Positions 36,355-46,077 are shown, numbered from the stretch's first letter. The stretch is DNA of 64,000 nucleotides from Mesonia ostreae (GCF_031845265.1 NZ_JAVRBG010000016.1:1-64000), one strand, 5' to 3'. Notes: generated from the letters alone by a model not told the origin. Translations and numbers: made by a program.

Positions 36355-39207
36355 TTAACTCGTTAAGTACATTTTTCTACGAGCGTATAAGTCGTAAAAC
36401 TCATCATCTCTTAGGCTATCGATAAATAAAATACTTTCTCCTGTACTTTTCATTTCAGGACCTAATTGTTTATTTACATTGTGAAATTTATCAAATGAGA
36501 AGACTGGTTGTTTAATGGCATATCCTTTCAATTGCGGATTAAAGTCAAAATCGGTTACTTTATTTTCACCTAACATCACTTTGGTCGCATAATTTACATA
36601 CGGTTCTCCATAAGCTTTTGCGATAAAAGGTACCGTTCTAGAAGCTCTAGGATTAGCTTCAATAATAAATACTTTATCATCTTTAATTGCAAACTGAATA
36701 TTAATCAATCCCACTGTTTTTAATGCTAATGCAATTTTATGGGTATGATCTTTTATCTGCTGAAGTACTAAATCTCCCAAATTAAAAGGAGGTAATAGAG
36801 CATTGGAGTCTCCAGAGTGAATTCCGCAAGGTTCAATATGTTCCATAATTCCTATGATGTACACATTTTCTCCGTCACAAATCGCATCCGCTTCTGCTTC
36901 TATAGCTCCGTCTAAATAGTGGTCTAATAAAAGTTTATTATTTGGAATGCTACGTAATAAGTCTACTACGTGCGTTTCTAACTGTTGTTTGTTAATGACA
37001 ATTTTCATTCCTTGTCCTCCTAAAACATAAGACGGACGTACTAAAATAGGGAAATCCAATTCATCGGCTAGTGCCAAGGCTTGATCTGCATTTTCGGCAG
37101 TTCCAAACTCTGGGTAAGGAATATTGTTTTCTTGCAATAAGGTGGAAAAACTTCCTCTGTCTTCAGCTAAATCTAAGGCTTCATAGCTGGTTCCCATAAT
37201 TTTTATTCCGTAGCGATCTAATTTTTCAGCTAACTTTAAGGCGGTTTGCCCACCTAACTGAACAATTACACCTTCTGGCTTTTCGTGACGAATTATATCG
37301 TAAATATGTTCCCAGAATACAGGTTCAAAATAAAGCTTATCGGCAATATCAAAATCGGTTGAAACGGTCTCAGGATTACAGTTAATCATGATGGTTTCGT
37401 AGCCACATTCCGCGGCAGCGAGAACACCGTGTACACAACAGTAATCAAACTCGATTCCTTGTCCAATTCGGTTAGGACCAGAACCTAGAACGATGATTTT
37501 TTTCTTGTCGCTTACTTCACTTTCGTTATCGGTATATTTTGTTCCATCGGGACGCTCTACTTGATTCTCGAACGTAGAATAATAATATGGAGTCTGCGCT
37601 TTAAACTCGGCCGCACACGTATCTACCAATTTATAAACGCGGTTAATGTTAAGTTCATCACGTTTATTATACACTTCACTCTCTAGACAACCTAACATAT
37701 AAGCCACTTGACGATCTGCAAAACCTTTTTGTTTTGCTTCCAATAGCAAATCTTTATCTAGATTGTCAATAGTGTAGTTAGATATTTCTCTTTCTAGAGA
37801 TAATAATTCTTCATATTGCTTTAAGAACCACATATCTATCTTGGTAATCTCGTGGATTCTACTTAGAGGAATTCCTAACTGTATTGCATCATAAATCACA
37901 AATACGCGATCCCAGCTGGCATAGGTTAATTTCTGAATAATTTGATCGTAATCTTTATAACCTTTACCATCGGCTCCCAAGCCATTACGCTTAATCTCTA
38001 AAGATTGTGTTGCTTTTTGCAAGGCTTCTTGAAATGAACGGCCAATCCCCATTACTTCTCCAACAGATTTCATTTGGAGACCTAAAGTTCTATCTGAGCC
38101 TTCAAATTTATCAAAATTCCATCGGGGTATTTTAACAATCACATAATCTAAAGCGGGCTCAAATAAAGCCGAAGTAGATTTAGTAATTTGATTTTCTAAT
38201 TCGTCTAGATTGTACCCAATGGCTAGTTTTGCAGCAATTTTTGCAATAGGATATCCTGTTGCTTTAGACGCTAAGGCGGAAGAACGAGAAACACGCGGAT
38301 TAATTTCAATCGCGATAATGTCTTCATTTTCATCTGGACTCACGGCAAACTGCACGTTACAACCTCCAGCGAAATCACCAATACTACGCATCATTTTGAT
38401 GGCCATATCTCGCATTCTCTGAAAGGTCTCATCACTTAGAGTCATAGCAGGCGCCACGGTAATTGAATCTCCCGTATGAATCCCCATAGGATCCATATTC
38501 TCAATGGTACAAATAATAACTACATTATCATTTTTATCGCGAAGTAATTCTAACTCATACTCTTTCCAGCCAATTAGGGCTTTATCAATCATCACTTCGT
38601 GAATAGGAGAAATTTCTAAGCCTCTACTGAGTAAATCATCATAATCTTCCTCTTTATGAACAATACTTGCTCCTGCTCCTCCCAAGGTATATGAAGCTCT
38701 AATTACCAATGGAAAACCAAATTCTTGAGCGATTTCTTTTCCTTTAAGGAAAGAAGTTGCTGTAGCTTGAGGAGCCATTCCTACCCCAATCTTTAGCATA
38801 AGCTCTCTAAACTGTTCGCGGTCTTCTGTTATATTAATAGCATTTATATCTACCCCAATAAGCTTCACTCCAAAATCTTCCCAAATTCCTTTTTCATCCG
38901 CTTCAATACAAAGGTTGAGTGCTGTTTGTCCTCCCATGGTTGGTAGTACAGCATCAATTTGTGGGTGTTCTTTTAAAATCTCTATAAGCGACTTTGTGGT
39001 TAAAGGCTTTAAATATACATGATCGGCCATGGTTGGGTCGGTCATTATAGTTGCGGGATTGGAGTTAATGAGAATAGTTTCTATTCCATCTTCTCTTAAA
39101 GAACGTAAAGCTTGTGTTCCTGCGTAATCAAATTCGCAGGCTTGTCCTATAACGATTGGTCCAGAACCAATAATTAAGATACTTTTGAGGTTGTTATTTT
39201 TAGGCAT
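36355..39207 (-). CDS. carB: carbamoyl-phosphate synthase large subunit
   Basis: 950 residues. Uses glutamine-derived ammonia, bicarbonate and two ATP to make carbamoyl phosphate for pyrimidine and arginine synthesis, together with CarA (not in the window). Both ATP-grasp synthetase halves are present: SILIIGSGPIVIGQACEFDYAG at the start, GSGPNRIGQGIEFDYCC near 575, and the paired VIRASYTLGGAGASIV/LVRPSYVLGGQGMKIV glycine loops. The protein ends at the second half with no MGS-like C-terminal domain, about 120 residues shorter than E. coli CarB. That domain holds the UMP/ornithine control site. Co-oriented with rpmH upstream. Confidence 0.96.
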   Translation of the reverse strand: MPKNNNLKSILIIGSGPIVIGQACEFDYAGTQALRSLREDGIETILINSNPATIMTDPTMADHVYLKPLTTKSLIEILKEHPQIDAVLPTMGGQTALNLCIEADEKGIWEDFGVKLIGVDINAINITEDREQFRELMLKIGVGMAPQATATSFLKGKEIAQEFGFPLVIRASYTLGGAGASIVHKEEDYDDLLSRGLEISPIHEVMIDKALIGWKEYELELLRDKNDNVVIICTIENMDPMGIHTGDSITVAPAMTLSDETFQRMRDMAIKMMRSIGDFAGGCNVQFAVSPDENEDIIAIEINPRVSRSSALASKATGYPIAKIAAKLAIGYNLDELENQITKSTSALFEPALDYVIVKIPRWNFDKFEGSDRTLGLQMKSVGEVMGIGRSFQEALQKATQSLEIKRNGLGADGKGYKDYDQIIQKLTYASWDRVFVIYDAIQLGIPLSRIHEITKIDMWFLKQYEELLSLEREISNYTIDNLDKDLLLEAKQKGFADRQVAYMLGCLESEVYNKRDELNINRVYKLVDTCAAEFKAQTPYYYSTFENQVERPDGTKYTDNESEVSDKKKIIVLGSGPNRIGQGIEFDYCCVHGVLAAAECGYETIMINCNPETVSTDFDIADKLYFEPVFWEHIYDIIRHEKPEGVIVQLGGQTALKLAEKLDRYGIKIMGTSYEALDLAEDRGSFSTLLQENNIPYPEFGTAENADQALALADELDFPILVRPSYVLGGQGMKIVINKQQLETHVVDLLRSIPNNKLLLDHYLDGAIEAEADAICDGENVYIIGIMEHIEPCGIHSGDSNALLPPFNLGDLVLQQIKDHTHKIALALKTVGLINIQFAIKDDKVFIIEANPRASRTVPFIAKAYGEPYVNYATKVMLGENKVTDFDFNPQLKGYAIKQPVFSFDKFHNVNKQLGPEMKSTGESILFIDSLRDDEFYDLYARRKMYLTS

Positions 39208-39264
39208 TACAATGGCTTAATTTTATGACACTTATAAAAAATACAGTAATTTTTGGGTATAAAA

Positions 39265-39292
39265 AAAGGCGTTACGCAATGGCAACACCTTT
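39265..39292 (-). terminator. rpmH terminator
   Basis: On the minus strand AAAGGTGTT pairs with AACGCCTTT, one G-U, followed by a T run, between rpmH and carB. Confidence 0.75.
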
Positions 39293-39316
39293 ATATTTAA
39301 CAACTAATAAAAAACA

Positions 39317-39475
39317 TTAGTGTTTATGTCTATTTTCTGAAGATACAGAAAGTTTCTTTCTACCTTTAGCTCTTCTTCTAGAAAGCACTTTACGACCATT
39401 TACACTTGCCATACGCTCTCTAAAACCGTGCTTGTTTTTTCTTTTTCTCTTCGAGGGTTGAAACGTTCTTTTCAT
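39317..39475 (-). CDS. rpmH: ribosomal protein L34
   Basis: 52 residues, too short for many ORF finders. Translating the minus strand from the ATG at 39475 gives MKRTFQPSKRKRKNKHGFRE, then ERMASVNGRKVLSRRRAKGR, and a C-terminal ...SSENRHKH, which is a full L34. It is highly basic, ends at TAA (39317-39319), and is followed by its own terminator and then carB. L34 belongs to the large ribosomal subunit near the exit tunnel. The rnpA/dnaA neighbours known from other phyla are absent. Confidence 0.97.
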   Translation of the reverse strand: MKRTFQPSKRKRKNKHGFRERMASVNGRKVLSRRRAKGRKKLSVSSENRHKH

Positions 39476-39740
39476 CTTAAAATATCTTTAATCTTCGTTG
39501 AATATCTTATTTATAATTACCAAAGCAGTTCTGCTTTTTAAACTGCGGGCAAATATACAACAAGTTTTTAGTCTCACAAATCTAACTTAAAAATAATTTT
39601 TAATTTTTTTAAGTGTTAAAAAATATGTGAAAAGAATCCATATGGCATTCTAATATCTAAAACTATGTTAAGCTTTTTTAAAATTGATGCTCATTAAAAT
39701 TTAACCCCTTAAATTAGATTTAAATTTAAAAAAGTCAACC

Positions 39741-40559
39741 ATGAAAAAAACAAGTTTAATCTTATCGGCTATCGCTTTAGTTTTTGCAACCTCTTGTAAC
39801 AATGATACTAAGAAGGAAGAAAAAAAGACAGAAACCGAGATGAGCTCTACAGAAGATAATGCTCAACAAGATCAAAAGATCACATTGACCAAACTAGAAG
39901 GTTCGCCAGAGTTTGCTAATTCTGGTCTAAAACTGAAATCTCCTACCGATACTAAACAGTCTAAAAAGGAGATAGAATTTGATTTTGAAGTATCAAATTA
40001 TGAATTAGGCGCACAAACTGAACCAGAGCAACCTAATATGTTAGCTTCCTCAGATAAAGGGCAACACATCCACTTTATCTTAGACAATGAGCCTTATTCT
40101 GCTCACTATGAATCTAAGTTTTCTAAAACTTTAGAACAAGGAGATCACGTAATGATTGCGTTCTTATCTAGATCATATCATGAAGCGGTAAAGAATGAAA
40201 ACTCTTATGTAGTGAAAAAATTCTCTGTAGGAGAACCTACTCAAGATCAAATGATGGAGGTAGATTTTGAAGCGCCACATATGTTTTACAGTAGACCAAA
40301 AGGAACTTATAAAGGAGTGGACACGAAAAAAGTAATGTTAGATTTCTTTTTAGTAAATACAGATCTTGCCACAGATGCTAATAAAGTAAGAGCTACAATT
40401 AATGGAGAAGAATTTATGATAGACGATTGGGTACCTTACGTTATGGAAGGTTTACCTATGGGAGAAAACACGGTAGAACTAGAATTATTAGATGCAGATG
40501 GTAATCTTATTGATGGTCCATATAACAAAAGCACTAGAACTTTTATGCTAGAGAAGTAA
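39741..40559 (+). CDS. lipoprotein of unknown function
   Basis: 272 residues with a lipobox (ATSC, Cys19) followed by a lysine/glutamate-rich, low-complexity linker (about 20-48). The globular part (about 50-272) has two related beta-rich halves: KGQHIHFILDNEPYSAHYESKF with an HIH-type motif, then VMLDFFLVNTDLATDANKVRATINGEEF. I do not recognise a named family; a carbohydrate- or metal-binding role is only conceivable. Own terminator downstream. Confidence 0.7.
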   Translation: MKKTSLILSAIALVFATSCNNDTKKEEKKTETEMSSTEDNAQQDQKITLTKLEGSPEFANSGLKLKSPTDTKQSKKEIEFDFEVSNYELGAQTEPEQPNMLASSDKGQHIHFILDNEPYSAHYESKFSKTLEQGDHVMIAFLSRSYHEAVKNENSYVVKKFSVGEPTQDQMMEVDFEAPHMFYSRPKGTYKGVDTKKVMLDFFLVNTDLATDANKVRATINGEEFMIDDWVPYVMEGLPMGENTVELELLDADGNLIDGPYNKSTRTFMLEK

Positions 40560-40586
40560 AAATTTACATCTTTTTTACATTTTTAT

Positions 40587-40616
40587 AAAGGCTACATATT
40601 ATTTGTAGCCTTTTTT
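40587..40616 (+). terminator. rho-independent terminator
   Basis: AAAGGCTACA/TGTAGCCTTT with a 7-base loop and a following T6 run, just after the lipoprotein gene. Confidence 0.9.
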
Positions 40617-40663
40617 ATTAAAAAATTATTACATTTATACCATACCAATTTTAATTATCGCGT

Positions 40664-41194
40664 ATGCAACCAGACGGACTCATTGCAGAGTTACAAAACA
40701 AAAATCCTAAGGCTTTCGAACGTATTTATGAACGTTATTCAGAAAGTTTATTTGGGGTTATTTATACTATTGTGAGGGATCAACGTATTGCAGAAGAAGT
40801 TTTGCAAGATTCTTTTATAAAGATCTGGGATAACGCAGAGGCTTATAATTCATCCAAAGGTAGATTTTTTACGTGGGCACTTAACATCGCAAGAAATACT
40901 GCTATAGATAAAACAAGATCTAAGGCCTTTAAAAACAGTAAGAAAAACTTAACCGCCGACTTTTTCGTAGATATATTAGAAGACAAGAGCAGTTTCTCCA
41001 ATCGGGTAGATGCCATAGGAATTAAAAAATACATTAAAGCTCTAAAGCCTTATTGCGAACAAATTATTGAGCTTCTCTACTTTAAAGGGTTTACGCAAGC
41101 AGAAACCGCCAAGGAGCTAGACACCCCTTTAGGAACTATTAAAATAAGAAGCAGAAACTGCATTCAATCACTTAGAGATATTTTGGTAAAGTAA
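40664..41194 (+). CDS. ECF-type RNA polymerase sigma factor
   Basis: 176 residues. Region 2 has RIAEEVLQDSFIKIWDNAEAYNSSKGRFFTWALNIARNTAID (about 43-90), and region 4 has CEQIIELLYFKGFTQAETAKELDTPLGTIKIR (about 130-162). The last base of the stop (TAATG) is the first of the next start, so it is tightly coupled with the RskA-like anti-sigma factor. It resembles the ECF subgroup controlled by RskA in other bacteria. Confidence 0.93.
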   Translation: MQPDGLIAELQNKNPKAFERIYERYSESLFGVIYTIVRDQRIAEEVLQDSFIKIWDNAEAYNSSKGRFFTWALNIARNTAIDKTRSKAFKNSKKNLTADFFVDILEDKSSFSNRVDAIGIKKYIKALKPYCEQIIELLYFKGFTQAETAKELDTPLGTIKIRSRNCIQSLRDILVK

Positions 41195-42000
41195 TGAATA
41201 TACAAGAATACATATCGTCAGGCGTTTTGGAACTCTATATATGCGGTGCTTTAACCGAAGAAGAATCTAAGGAAGTAAGTACAGAGCTAAAAAAGTATCC
41301 AGAAATTGAGAAAGAAGTAGAACAAATTGAAAATTCGCTACTTCAACTCTCCTCTGCCGTGGCGCCTTATGACCCTGTAAAAATGTACGCAATTATAAAA
41401 AATAAGCTGCATTTAGAAGACAACCCAAAAACAATTCCGATTCATCGAAAGAAAAAGAAATCAAATATTGTACTTTATTTAGGTTGGGCAGCCAGTATTG
41501 CTTTACTTATAGGACTTTTCTCCGTGTTAAATGATCGCAATCAATTGCGAGAAAATTTAAACGTGGTTAATGCCCAAAAAGCGCAGATGGAACAACAAAT
41601 TGATGATGCAAACGCTTCCGCGGAAAAGAAAGAAGAATTACTCAGCATATTTAGAGATAAGAATATACTAACCGTTCCGCTTGAAGGACAAAAGGTTGCA
41701 CCTGAAGCTTACGCAGCTGTGCATTGGGATAAAGCTACTAATAAAGTGTATATAGATGCTAAGAATTTACCCACGCCGCCAGAAGATAAAGAATACCAAG
41801 TTTGGTCTTTAACTTTAGAGCCTTTAACGCCTACCAGTATTGGAATGTTATCTAGCTTTACGGAAGATGAAAATAAGATTTTTATGTTAGATAATACCAA
41901 CTCTTCTCAAGCCTTCGGGATTACTTTAGAGCCTAAAGGCGGAAGCAAAACTCCTACGATGGAGCAATTGTACACTTTAGGAATGGTTAAAAATAGCTGA
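41194..42000 (+). CDS. RskA-family anti-sigma factor
   Basis: 268 residues: a cytoplasmic helical domain (1-~80, ISSGVLELYICGALTEEESKEVS, matching RskA N termini), one membrane helix at about 92-112, a coiled-coil linker (about 115-150) and a periplasmic RskA C-terminal domain (about 165-265; VALP-like PLEGQKVAPEAYAAVHWDKATNKVYIDAKNLPTPPEDKEYQVW and GITLEPKGGSKTPT). It would hold the adjacent sigma factor at the membrane until released by regulated proteolysis. A strong terminator follows. Confidence 0.9.
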   Translation: MNIQEYISSGVLELYICGALTEEESKEVSTELKKYPEIEKEVEQIENSLLQLSSAVAPYDPVKMYAIIKNKLHLEDNPKTIPIHRKKKKSNIVLYLGWAASIALLIGLFSVLNDRNQLRENLNVVNAQKAQMEQQIDDANASAEKKEELLSIFRDKNILTVPLEGQKVAPEAYAAVHWDKATNKVYIDAKNLPTPPEDKEYQVWSLTLEPLTPTSIGMLSSFTEDENKIFMLDNTNSSQAFGITLEPKGGSKTPTMEQLYTLGMVKNS

Positions 42001-42037
42001 TTTTAAAACCTCGATGCTTTCTAAAAGTACACACATC

Positions 42038-42068
42038 AAAAAGCCCTTCAATTTCTTGAAGGGCTTTT
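42038..42068 (+). terminator. rho-independent terminator
   Basis: AAAAGCCCTTCAA pairs with TTGAAGGGCTTTT around a short loop, 38 bases after the anti-sigma stop. Confidence 0.85.
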
Positions 42069-42227
42069 CTAAACTAACTAAAAACTCAAAAACCTAAAGT
42101 GATTCTCATAGCAATTTTTAAAAACTTGATTTTCCAGTTTTAAAAGCTCACTTTCCAATACTTACGAAAAATAAAACGATTTGGTTTTTAAAATCGATAA
42201 ATTTTTATCTTTACACCAAAAAACTGC

Positions 42228-43415
42228 ATGAACCCTTCTGCTTCTGGCTGGATTAAAAAATACCTTCGCTATTTAGATAAAGAACAAGGGCATTTTAGCT
42301 TTTCTGAAACTACATTTTACCAACAGCTTAGAGCTAGTGGTTTTATTTATGCCAATAGTATTAAAACGGTATCGCCTTTACAAAAGACAGATTTAAAATA
42401 CACCACAGAGGAGTTGACAAAAATCAATATGTTCGACGCGTTGGTGTATATTCATAGCTCAAAACATCCAGAATTACCTTTAGAAAAAGCAGTCGATGAA
42501 ATTGTATTGTTTTACACTCAAATACAGAAAAAAAGCGCCTCTCCTTTTACTTTTTTAAAGCTTAAAATTTCTCCTGAAGAAAAACTAGAGAAAATATTAC
42601 AGGAAAGAATACAGATTAACAATTCTATTATCAAGAAGAATTTTAGTCATCTTATTACCAATGCGCTACTTTTTATTGATGTGTTGGCTTTTCAGGAATT
42701 TCTTAGAAAAAAAGAAGACATTCATATCTACTTGCAAGAGTTTGAAAATATGGTTGCTGGTGTAGTGTACCAATCTTTTAAAGCAAAAAAAGAAAGAACC
42801 AAATATGACGAGTTGATATTACAAATGCTTAAAAGCTCTTTTAGGTTTCATAAATTAGATCTTGATAAAGAATATCATTACGATCCCCAACTTATCAATG
42901 ATCTTTTAGAAAAATATTATTTAATAGATTTAGCTTGTGTCACAGTTTATAATGATGAAAAGATTGAAAAGGAAGAAGCAGAATTTATCAAAAAACTAGG
43001 AATTCAGTTAGGTTTAGAAGGTAATAGTGTAGATATTTCTCTTGTAGAAATGCGATCTTTCTTTACGGAATTTAAAAATCAGATTACCTACTTTCAAAGC
43101 TCTAATGCGCTTAATAACCTGTATAAAAACTCTAATCGTATGGTAAAACTGTTGGTCCTGAGAAATAAAAACCGACTTATTAGAGAATTGCTTGAGAGTA
43201 AAGAATTGGTGGTTTTACTTTCTAAATCTACCCACAAAAACTTAACGGAAGAAGAACGCGTGAAAGTAAAAAACCAATTGTTAGATATTTGCAAATCTAT
43301 TCCTTCGTTGGCTATATTTATCATGCCTGGAGGAAGTGTGCTCTTACCTATACTTATTAAGTTTATTCCGCAATTATTGCCCTCAGCATTTAATGAAAAC
43401 AATTTAGAAGAATAA
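42228..43415 (+). CDS. LETM1-related biofilm-associated protein
   Basis: 395 residues. Helical throughout, with a TerB-like middle section (about 235-300; IDLACVTVYNDEKIEKEEAEFIKKLG) and a C-terminal hydrophobic motif of IPSLAIFIMPGGSVLLPILIKFIPQLLPSAF, which is the LETM1-like ribosome/ion-channel motif and identifies this Bacteroidota family. The name of the family comes from a biofilm phenotype; no molecular role is proven. The convergent response regulator gene ends 5 bases downstream with no clear terminator between. Confidence 0.82.
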   Translation: MNPSASGWIKKYLRYLDKEQGHFSFSETTFYQQLRASGFIYANSIKTVSPLQKTDLKYTTEELTKINMFDALVYIHSSKHPELPLEKAVDEIVLFYTQIQKKSASPFTFLKLKISPEEKLEKILQERIQINNSIIKKNFSHLITNALLFIDVLAFQEFLRKKEDIHIYLQEFENMVAGVVYQSFKAKKERTKYDELILQMLKSSFRFHKLDLDKEYHYDPQLINDLLEKYYLIDLACVTVYNDEKIEKEEAEFIKKLGIQLGLEGNSVDISLVEMRSFFTEFKNQITYFQSSNALNNLYKNSNRMVKLLVLRNKNRLIRELLESKELVVLLSKSTHKNLTEEERVKVKNQLLDICKSIPSLAIFIMPGGSVLLPILIKFIPQLLPSAFNENNLEE

Positions 43416-43420
43416 TGCTA

Positions 43421-44179
43421 TTATTGCGCTAACCATTCTTTAAAATCTTTTACGCGCTCTCTACTTACAATCACCTCATGCGCTTTAAAATTTTTTAACT
43501 TCAGCTTTACGCGACTATTGGTATAACTTAGCATATCTTCAATGGCATTAATGCGCACTACATATTTTCTACTGATTCTATAAAAATAATCGGGGTCTAA
43601 GTCTTCCTCCAAACTTTCTATCGTTTGGTCTATCAAGTAATTTCTACCTGCTAAGGTTTGCAAATACGTGCCTTTATTTTCACTGTAAAAACAAGAAATA
43701 TCCTCAACTGGAAACATTTTTAAATGCTGTCCCACTTTAGTCACAAATCTTTTTTTAAAGACCTTCGCTTGCTGCTGAGTTAAGATATTTTTTAATTCCG
43801 TTAAGGGTAAATGCGCAGAATTTTGTTGTTTGTATTTTCGTTTAAACTTCTCAAAAGCCCGCATTAATTCTTCTTGATCTATGGGCTTTAATAAATAATC
43901 TACGCTATTTAATTTAAAGGCTCTTAAGGCATATTCATCGTAGGCGGTTGTAAAAATAATCGCGCTATCTACCTTAACCTCTTCAAAGATCTCGAAAGAA
44001 AGTCCGTCGTTTAATTGAATATCTAAAAAGATAAGATCGGGATGCGGATTCTCTAACAACCAAGCAATAGATTCGTTTACGGCGTGCAAAACCGTATTTG
44101 TCTCCACTCCCATTTTGCTTAACATACGCTGCAATCTTCTTGCGGAAGGCTTTTCGTCTTCAATAATAATTACATTCAT
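43421..44179 (-). CDS. LytTR-type response regulator
   Basis: 252 residues. Receiver domain (1-~120) with phosphoacceptor D53 in DLIFLDIQLNDG, acidic pair E7/D8, T79-like TTAYDEYALRAFK and K of LLKPI; then a LytTR DNA-binding domain (about 145-250; VKKRFVTKVGQHLKMFPVEDISCFYSENKGTY, YRISRKYVVRINAIED). It pairs with the histidine kinase two genes upstream in the same operon. Target promoters are not identifiable here. Confidence 0.93.
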   Translation of the reverse strand: MNVIIIEDEKPSARRLQRMLSKMGVETNTVLHAVNESIAWLLENPHPDLIFLDIQLNDGLSFEIFEEVKVDSAIIFTTAYDEYALRAFKLNSVDYLLKPIDQEELMRAFEKFKRKYKQQNSAHLPLTELKNILTQQQAKVFKKRFVTKVGQHLKMFPVEDISCFYSENKGTYLQTLAGRNYLIDQTIESLEEDLDPDYFYRISRKYVVRINAIEDMLSYTNSRVKLKLKNFKAHEVIVSRERVKDFKEWLAQ

Positions 44180-44191
44180 AAGTTTGCTAAT

Positions 44192-44497
44192 TTATTCCCA
44201 GCGTTGTTGCGTTACTTCTTCCTCTTCCTGCATATATTGCTCAATTTTCTTCTTTTCCCCATTTTTATTAAAAAAGGGATTAATTCTAAAAGCACTTGCC
44301 GCATTAAAAGCTAATCCTACGCCCCAACCTGCCGCTGGCCATAAAAACCAAGGATATTCATAGAAACCATCTTTAAAATTTAAAAAAGCTAAAAAACCTA
44401 TGATTACGATATAAGTGATTAAATGTATATAAAAGGCTTTTATCTCTTTTACACGCTCTTTTGCTTCGTAGTAACGCATTTCTTTATCTGTTTCCAT
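44192..44497 (-). CDS. 2TM domain protein
   Basis: 101 residues with two membrane helices (about 22-42 and 52-72) flanked by charged segments: KERVKEIKAFYIHLITYIVIIGFLAFLNF, YPWFLWPAAGWGVGLAFNA and a lysine/glutamate-rich tail. This is the 2TM domain. It is 27-28 bases downstream of the kinase, which ends in a related 2TM segment, and 12 bases upstream of the response regulator, so the three likely work together as a membrane signalling unit. Confidence 0.88.
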   Translation of the reverse strand: METDKEMRYYEAKERVKEIKAFYIHLITYIVIIGFLAFLNFKDGFYEYPWFLWPAAGWGVGLAFNAASAFRINPFFNKNGEKKKIEQYMQEEEEVTQQRWE

Positions 44498-44524
44498 TTT
44501 GAGTAAGTTGTTAGTTGTTAGTCA

Positions 44525-45877
44525 TTAATTATTAAAATCATCTTCTTCCATCAACTGTTTTATTTTTCGTTGCTCCCAGTCTTTTCCGAAAAACGGATTG
44601 TGATCAAAAGCTTCTATATAATGAAAAAATAAGCCTATCCCCCAACCTATGGCGGCAAATAAAAACCACGGCGTTCCCAAACCATTACTCATCCAATTTA
44701 CAAAGAACAAAAAAGGAATAACAATACAATATGCCGTTAAGTTTCCGAAGAAAGCTTTTTCTGCTTTTACCCGTTCTTGCGCGCGTTCTAATTTTTCTCG
44801 TTTGGTCATGTCTTCATCTGTTTTAATAGATTCTTTTATAATGCTGATTTGCTTAGTCAACATAGGAAGCTTTACTGTGAAAGTGGTTTTGTCTTGTTGT
44901 ATAAGCATCTTTCGGGAAGTTAATAAAGCATAACGTTGCTGAATATTTTGCAACCCAAAACCTGAGCTTTTCCCTAATATGTTTTTCTTCCGCAGATTAT
45001 TTTTTATGACTAAAAATTCTTTTTCTTCGGTAATTACTATTTCTAAAGGCTGGTTGGGTGAAACTACATTGTGTTTTACCGCATTCTCTAGAAGCAATTG
45101 TAACGATAACGGAACAATTTTAGCTTCTGGTTGTAAGAGGTTATCTGGAATATGAAATTGTATACTGTCTTCAAAACGCATTTTTAGCAAACCTATATAA
45201 CGCTTAGCAAATTGTAGCTCTTCTTCTACTGCGACCAATTCTTTATTTTTTTGTTCCAACACATAACGGTAGACTTTAGAAAGTGAAGTGGTAAAATCTT
45301 GCGCCGCATTGGGGTTTTCTTCAATAAGAGAGGTAAGTACATTAAGACTATTGAATAAAAAATGCGGATCTAACTGATTTTTTAACGCATCAAATTTAGC
45401 CGATGCCGTTCCGGCAATTAATTTTTGTTCGGTTACTCTGTTCTCTTGTATCACTTTATAAAAATAAGCAGCGTGTAGAAACAAACTAACAATTACCGAT
45501 AATAGGAACGGAAACAAATACCTACTAGGAGTTTCATTTTGGAGAAATTCAGAAAAGAGCATACTTTGCTCAATCCATACTAAATGAATTATCCTGCAAA
45601 TTCCAAAAGCAAATAAACTTACAAAAGTAGACCCCACCACTCCTATAATAAATCGCTTTTTACTCTCGCTGTGCCAATCGTATTTTTTCTCCAACCATAC
45701 AAAATATACAAAATTGAAAAGTGTAATCACAAAGCAGTAAAGAAATTGAATCCCTATTTTCTTACCGTCAAACCAGATGGTATAATCCAAGCCTGCAAAG
45801 AAAAACTCTAATAATAGGATGATTAAAGTCACTCCTATAGAGATTCTAAACAATATTTTAAGATGTCTTGGGCTCAT
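44525..45877 (-). CDS. LytS-type histidine kinase with C-terminal 2TM
   Basis: 450 residues from the ATG at 45877 (MSPRHLKILFRIS); the frame extends 51 codons further upstream, but that part overlaps the divergent promoter region and is rejected. Four membrane helices (about 10-145), then a his-kinase domain with LDPHFLFNSLN (His172), the conserved LLLENAVKHN and GFGLQNIQQRY ATP-lid motifs. After the normal kinase end (LPML) comes a 2TM domain (residues 357-450) starting MTKREK. Operon: kinase, 2TM protein, LytTR regulator. Confidence 0.9.
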   Translation of the reverse strand: MSPRHLKILFRISIGVTLIILLLEFFFAGLDYTIWFDGKKIGIQFLYCFVITLFNFVYFVWLEKKYDWHSESKKRFIIGVVGSTFVSLFAFGICRIIHLVWIEQSMLFSEFLQNETPSRYLFPFLLSVIVSLFLHAAYFYKVIQENRVTEQKLIAGTASAKFDALKNQLDPHFLFNSLNVLTSLIEENPNAAQDFTTSLSKVYRYVLEQKNKELVAVEEELQFAKRYIGLLKMRFEDSIQFHIPDNLLQPEAKIVPLSLQLLLENAVKHNVVSPNQPLEIVITEEKEFLVIKNNLRKKNILGKSSGFGLQNIQQRYALLTSRKMLIQQDKTTFTVKLPMLTKQISIIKESIKTDEDMTKREKLERAQERVKAEKAFFGNLTAYCIVIPFLFFVNWMSNGLGTPWFLFAAIGWGIGLFFHYIEAFDHNPFFGKDWEQRKIKQLMEEDDFNN

Positions 45878-45984
45878 GAAATTATCAATTACACAACAAA
45901 TATCTTCTAAAAGTAGGTATTCGGAAAAAAGAAAATACTCAATTGTAAGATTTAAGGTACGAATTGTAATTCTTTTTTTTTTGG

Positions 45985-46012
45985 ATTTTGTTGTGCAAAA
46001 CACGCATCTTTG
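45985..46012 (+). promoter_or_regulatory. candidate promoter for the membrane pair
   Basis: TTTG near 45980-45983 (in TTTTTTTTGG), a spacer of about 21 bases and CATCTTTG (46005-46012). Similar CATCTTTG boxes occur at 11070-11077 and near sdaA. Transcription would begin near 46018. Confidence 0.45.
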
Positions 46013-46077
46013 TAACTTCAAAAAAAGCAATACCTATCCAATACTTCCAGAAAAAATACCTTTCTACCCTCTCGCTT

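Noticed and set aside
45878..46030. 51-codon extension of the histidine kinase
   Set aside because: It has no membrane or kinase character and overlaps the divergent promoter region.
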